Origin: Bacteroidales bacterium Bact_07 | GTDB lineage: Bacteria > Bacteroidota > Bacteroidia > Bacteroidales > Tenuifilaceae | Direction of reading: 5' to 3' | DNA: 7,073 nucleotides | NCBI GenBank assembly: GCA_001603415.1 | Contig: LUYY01000155.1 | Span: 1 to 7,073, forward strand | Part shown: one piece after another, positions 5,554 to 7,073 of the stretch | How positions within the stretch are numbered: the stretch's first letter is position 1 | Layout of the letters: each line of letters starts with the position of its first letter | Made by a program: the position numbers and the translations under genes | Notes under the pieces: generated by a model | The model's input: only the letters and a program-made list of their open reading frames with translations | Told to the model about the DNA's origin: nothing | The model's database searches: none

Positions 5554-6441
5554 CTATTTTAATTTTTCGAGTTCCTTTTTTAGTTTTTCGTAGGTCAACT
5601 CGCCAACAGGCGCAAGAGGCAACCGAAGAACATTATCAATGATACCCAATGCATTAAGAGCGGCTTTAACGCCACTAGGATTACCTTCCACAAAAAGTAA
5701 ATCGATAAGTTCAATTAGGGTTAGGTGGATTTTTGCAGCTTCGGCAAAATTGCCCTGAAGGGCAAGGTTAACCATCCGCGAGAACTGAGCCGGTGCACAG
5801 TTACCCAATACCGAAATCACACCATCGGCACCCATAGCGATTTGTGGTAATGTTAAGCCATCGTCACCCGAAAGAACCCTAAAACCTGTTGGCCTATCAC
5901 GAAGTATGTATCCCATCTGGGTCAAATTGCCCGATGCTTCTTTAACGGCTATAATTTTCCCCTGAAATTCATGGGCAAGCTTTAGGGTGGTATCGGCCGT
6001 CATGTTTACCCCTGTTCGCCCCGGAACGTTGTAAAGTATAATAGGTAGATTAGTGCTTTGCGCAATGGTCTTAAAGTGCAAGTATAACCCTTTTTGGGTA
6101 GGCTTGTTGTAGTATGGTGTTACCGAGAGAATTGCATCGATACCGGATAGGTCGAACTTTGTGTAAGTTTCAATCACCTTATGGGTATCGTTGCCACCAA
6201 TGCCAAGCACAATGGGCACCCGTCCATTTACCTTTTTGACCACATAGTCGGCCAGTTCACGCTTTTCAGAATCGGTAAGGGTAGCCGTTTCGGCAGTGGT
6301 TCCCTGAACAACCAAGTAATTAATGCCATTGCCAATCAAAAACTCAATCAGCTTATCAAGCGCGGGGTAATCAATTTGATAATTTGAATTAAAAGGGGTA
6401 ACCATTGCCACCCCTAAGCCTCTAAGTTTTGCAGTATCCAT
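5554..6441 (-). CDS. dapA: 4-hydroxy-tetrahydrodipicolinate synthase
   Basis: This 295-residue cytoplasmic TIM-barrel aldolase condenses pyruvate with aspartate semialdehyde, the first committed step to diaminopimelate and lysine. All core residues are visible: the T48-T49 pair in GTTAE (46-51 region), Y111 in TPYYNKPTQ, Y137 and R142 in YNVPGRTG (137-144), and the Schiff-base lysine K167 in AVKEASGN (165-172). SGDD at 191-194 and GVISVLGN (207-214) follow as in the family, and the length is normal. Against the E. coli enzyme (ungapped in this part), the lysine-feedback positions H53, H56 and E84 become D57, K60 and K88, which suggests weak or no inhibition by lysine. The ATG start is 12 nt after the preceding gene's stop, so the two are co-transcribed, and a strong terminator lies just downstream. 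No other dap or lys genes are in the window. Confidence 0.96.
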   Translation of the reverse strand: MDTAKLRGLGVAMVTPFNSNYQIDYPALDKLIEFLIGNGINYLVVQGTTAETATLTDSEKRELADYVVKKVNGRVPIVLGIGGNDTHKVIETYTKFDLSGIDAILSVTPYYNKPTQKGLYLHFKTIAQSTNLPIILYNVPGRTGVNMTADTTLKLAHEFQGKIIAVKEASGNLTQMGYILRDRPTGFRVLSGDDGLTLPQIAMGADGVISVLGNCAPAQFSRMVNLALQGNFAEAAKIHLTLIELIDLLFVEGNPSGVKAALNALGIIDNVLRLPLAPVGELTYEKLKKELEKLK

Positions 6442-6453
6442 ATAAATATCTTT

Positions 6454-7011
6454 TTAAACTGTTTGCTGGGCAAAGCGGTTGTTTAGAACCTCCAATGTAT
6501 TGTAAATCTGTTGAGTAAGATACTCTAACCCCATTAACTTATCAACAGTTACAATTAAATCGAAAGGATTATTGAAGTAATTTAAAGCACCAACCTTAAA
6601 CTTTGCCTTTGAGAGCGTTGAAACCCATCGCAATGGTAAAACTTCATCTTGAGTTAAATCGATAAGGATATCAAAATCTTTTGCTATGAATTCTGAAACC
6701 AATGGCGATTCTGGCTTTTTATACCAATTTAATTCAACCTTTGAAAATACTTTTATACCCTTTTCCATGGTATAAAGCTGTGGTATCTCTTTATCGTTGA
6801 AAAAACCAATAGCTTCAACTGAAATAGCAATACTTTCAAGCATTGATTTAAATCCTAAAACCGCATCAAAGGCTTTTGAATCGGTTAGGTTGAAAACTAT
6901 GCCAATGCGGCGTGCAGTGGTAAGGTTGAAAATTTGTCGCTGACGTTTCAGGAATTTAGCCGTTCTACTGAGTTCCTTTAACGACTTATTATACTTATAG
7001 TTCTCGAACAT
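6454..7011 (-). CDS. Conserved hypothetical protein, probably DUF6913 family
   Basis: This gene encodes a 185-residue protein with no signal peptide or membrane segment. Residues 1-26 are basic and helical-looking (KSLKELSRTAKFLKRQRQ). The rest alternates hydrophobic strands and helices, with strands RIGIVFNL (35-42), ISVEAIGFF (63-71), DFDILIDLT (112-120), FKVGALNY (138-145) and DLIVTVD (151-157). This looks like a small alpha/beta domain. I see no known catalytic motif. Length, pattern and place directly before dapA resemble the Bacteroidota-restricted DUF6913 family, but I cannot confirm that by search. No function is known. I chose the ATG at 7011. An in-frame TTG at 7065 would add 18 residues of AT-rich leader unlike the rest. 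The stop is 12 nt before dapA, so it is the first visible gene of that unit; genes or a promoter further upstream lie outside the window. Confidence 0.75.
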   Translation of the reverse strand: MFENYKYNKSLKELSRTAKFLKRQRQIFNLTTARRIGIVFNLTDSKAFDAVLGFKSMLESIAISVEAIGFFNDKEIPQLYTMEKGIKVFSKVELNWYKKPESPLVSEFIAKDFDILIDLTQDEVLPLRWVSTLSKAKFKVGALNYFNNPFDLIVTVDKLMGLEYLTQQIYNTLEVLNNRFAQQTV

Positions 7012-7073
7012 CGATGTAGAATTATATTGAAATGCAATTTTACAAAAAAATTCGCCTTTAATCAAAAAATAAT
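7012..7073. other. Leader region at the right edge
   Basis: These 62 AT-rich bases lie upstream of the DUF6913-like ATG. On the minus strand a TTTG in a T-run (around 7040) is followed about 18 nt later by TAATTCTA, a poor match to TAnnTTTG that would leave almost no leader. I cannot tell whether the promoter is here or beyond the edge. Confidence 0.25.

Noticed and set aside
1..7073. Search for tRNA, rRNA, CRISPR, insertion sequences, phage or defence genes
   Set aside because: No repeats with regular spacers, no inverted terminal repeats with target duplications, no transposase or nuclease motifs and no cloverleaf-like stretch were seen on either strand.

Overview
The window is AT-rich and looks chromosomal. 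The protein families present, the TAnnTTTG-type -7 motifs and the scarcity of Shine-Dalgarno sequences point to a member of the Bacteroidota, perhaps a marine or anaerobic Bacteroidales/Marinilabiliales relative (the order is inference). Every gene I can support is on the minus strand, so transcription runs from high to low coordinates. I see no tRNA, rRNA, insertion sequence, CRISPR array, phage gene or other sign of recent transfer. It reads as a conserved core-genome segment.

In order of transcription: (1) 7011-5554 holds a small Bacteroidota-type protein of unknown function (probably DUF6913) followed after 12 nt by dapA, the first committed enzyme of the lysine/diaminopimelate pathway. 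A strong intrinsic terminator at 5494-5531 closes this unit. (2) 5420-4437 is a stand-alone flavin-fold protein of the dihydroorotate dehydrogenase-like family. It lacks the usual catalytic motif. Its likely promoter lies against the dapA terminator. (3) A 201-nt spacer with two inverted repeats and a very short possible leader ORF precedes a 466-residue cytoplasmic TPR protein (4235-2835), which ends at a textbook terminator (2753-2781). (4) 2712-143 is a tight three-gene operon: a phosphosulfolactate synthase (ComA family), a DUF368 membrane protein (PopT-like polyprenyl-phosphate translocase family) 7 nt downstream, and a secreted DUF3108 protein that overlaps the DUF368 gene and has no ATG start. 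(5) At the left edge, bases 29-1 appear to be the first nine codons of another gene with a signal-peptide-like N terminus.

The dapA product feeds peptidoglycan and lysine synthesis, and DUF368 proteins recycle the lipid carrier used for peptidoglycan and surface glycans, so cell-envelope supply is a loose theme. The ComA-DUF368-DUF3108 operon may link sulfonate synthesis to the envelope, for example to the sulfonolipids known in many Bacteroidota, but that is inference. I found no convincing new defence, mobile or biosynthetic system. The points most worth a second look are the comA operon and its 17-nt palindrome, the altered active site of the DHOD-like protein, the substituted lysine-feedback positions in DapA, the TTG start of the DUF3108 gene and the terminator/promoter overlap downstream of dapA.
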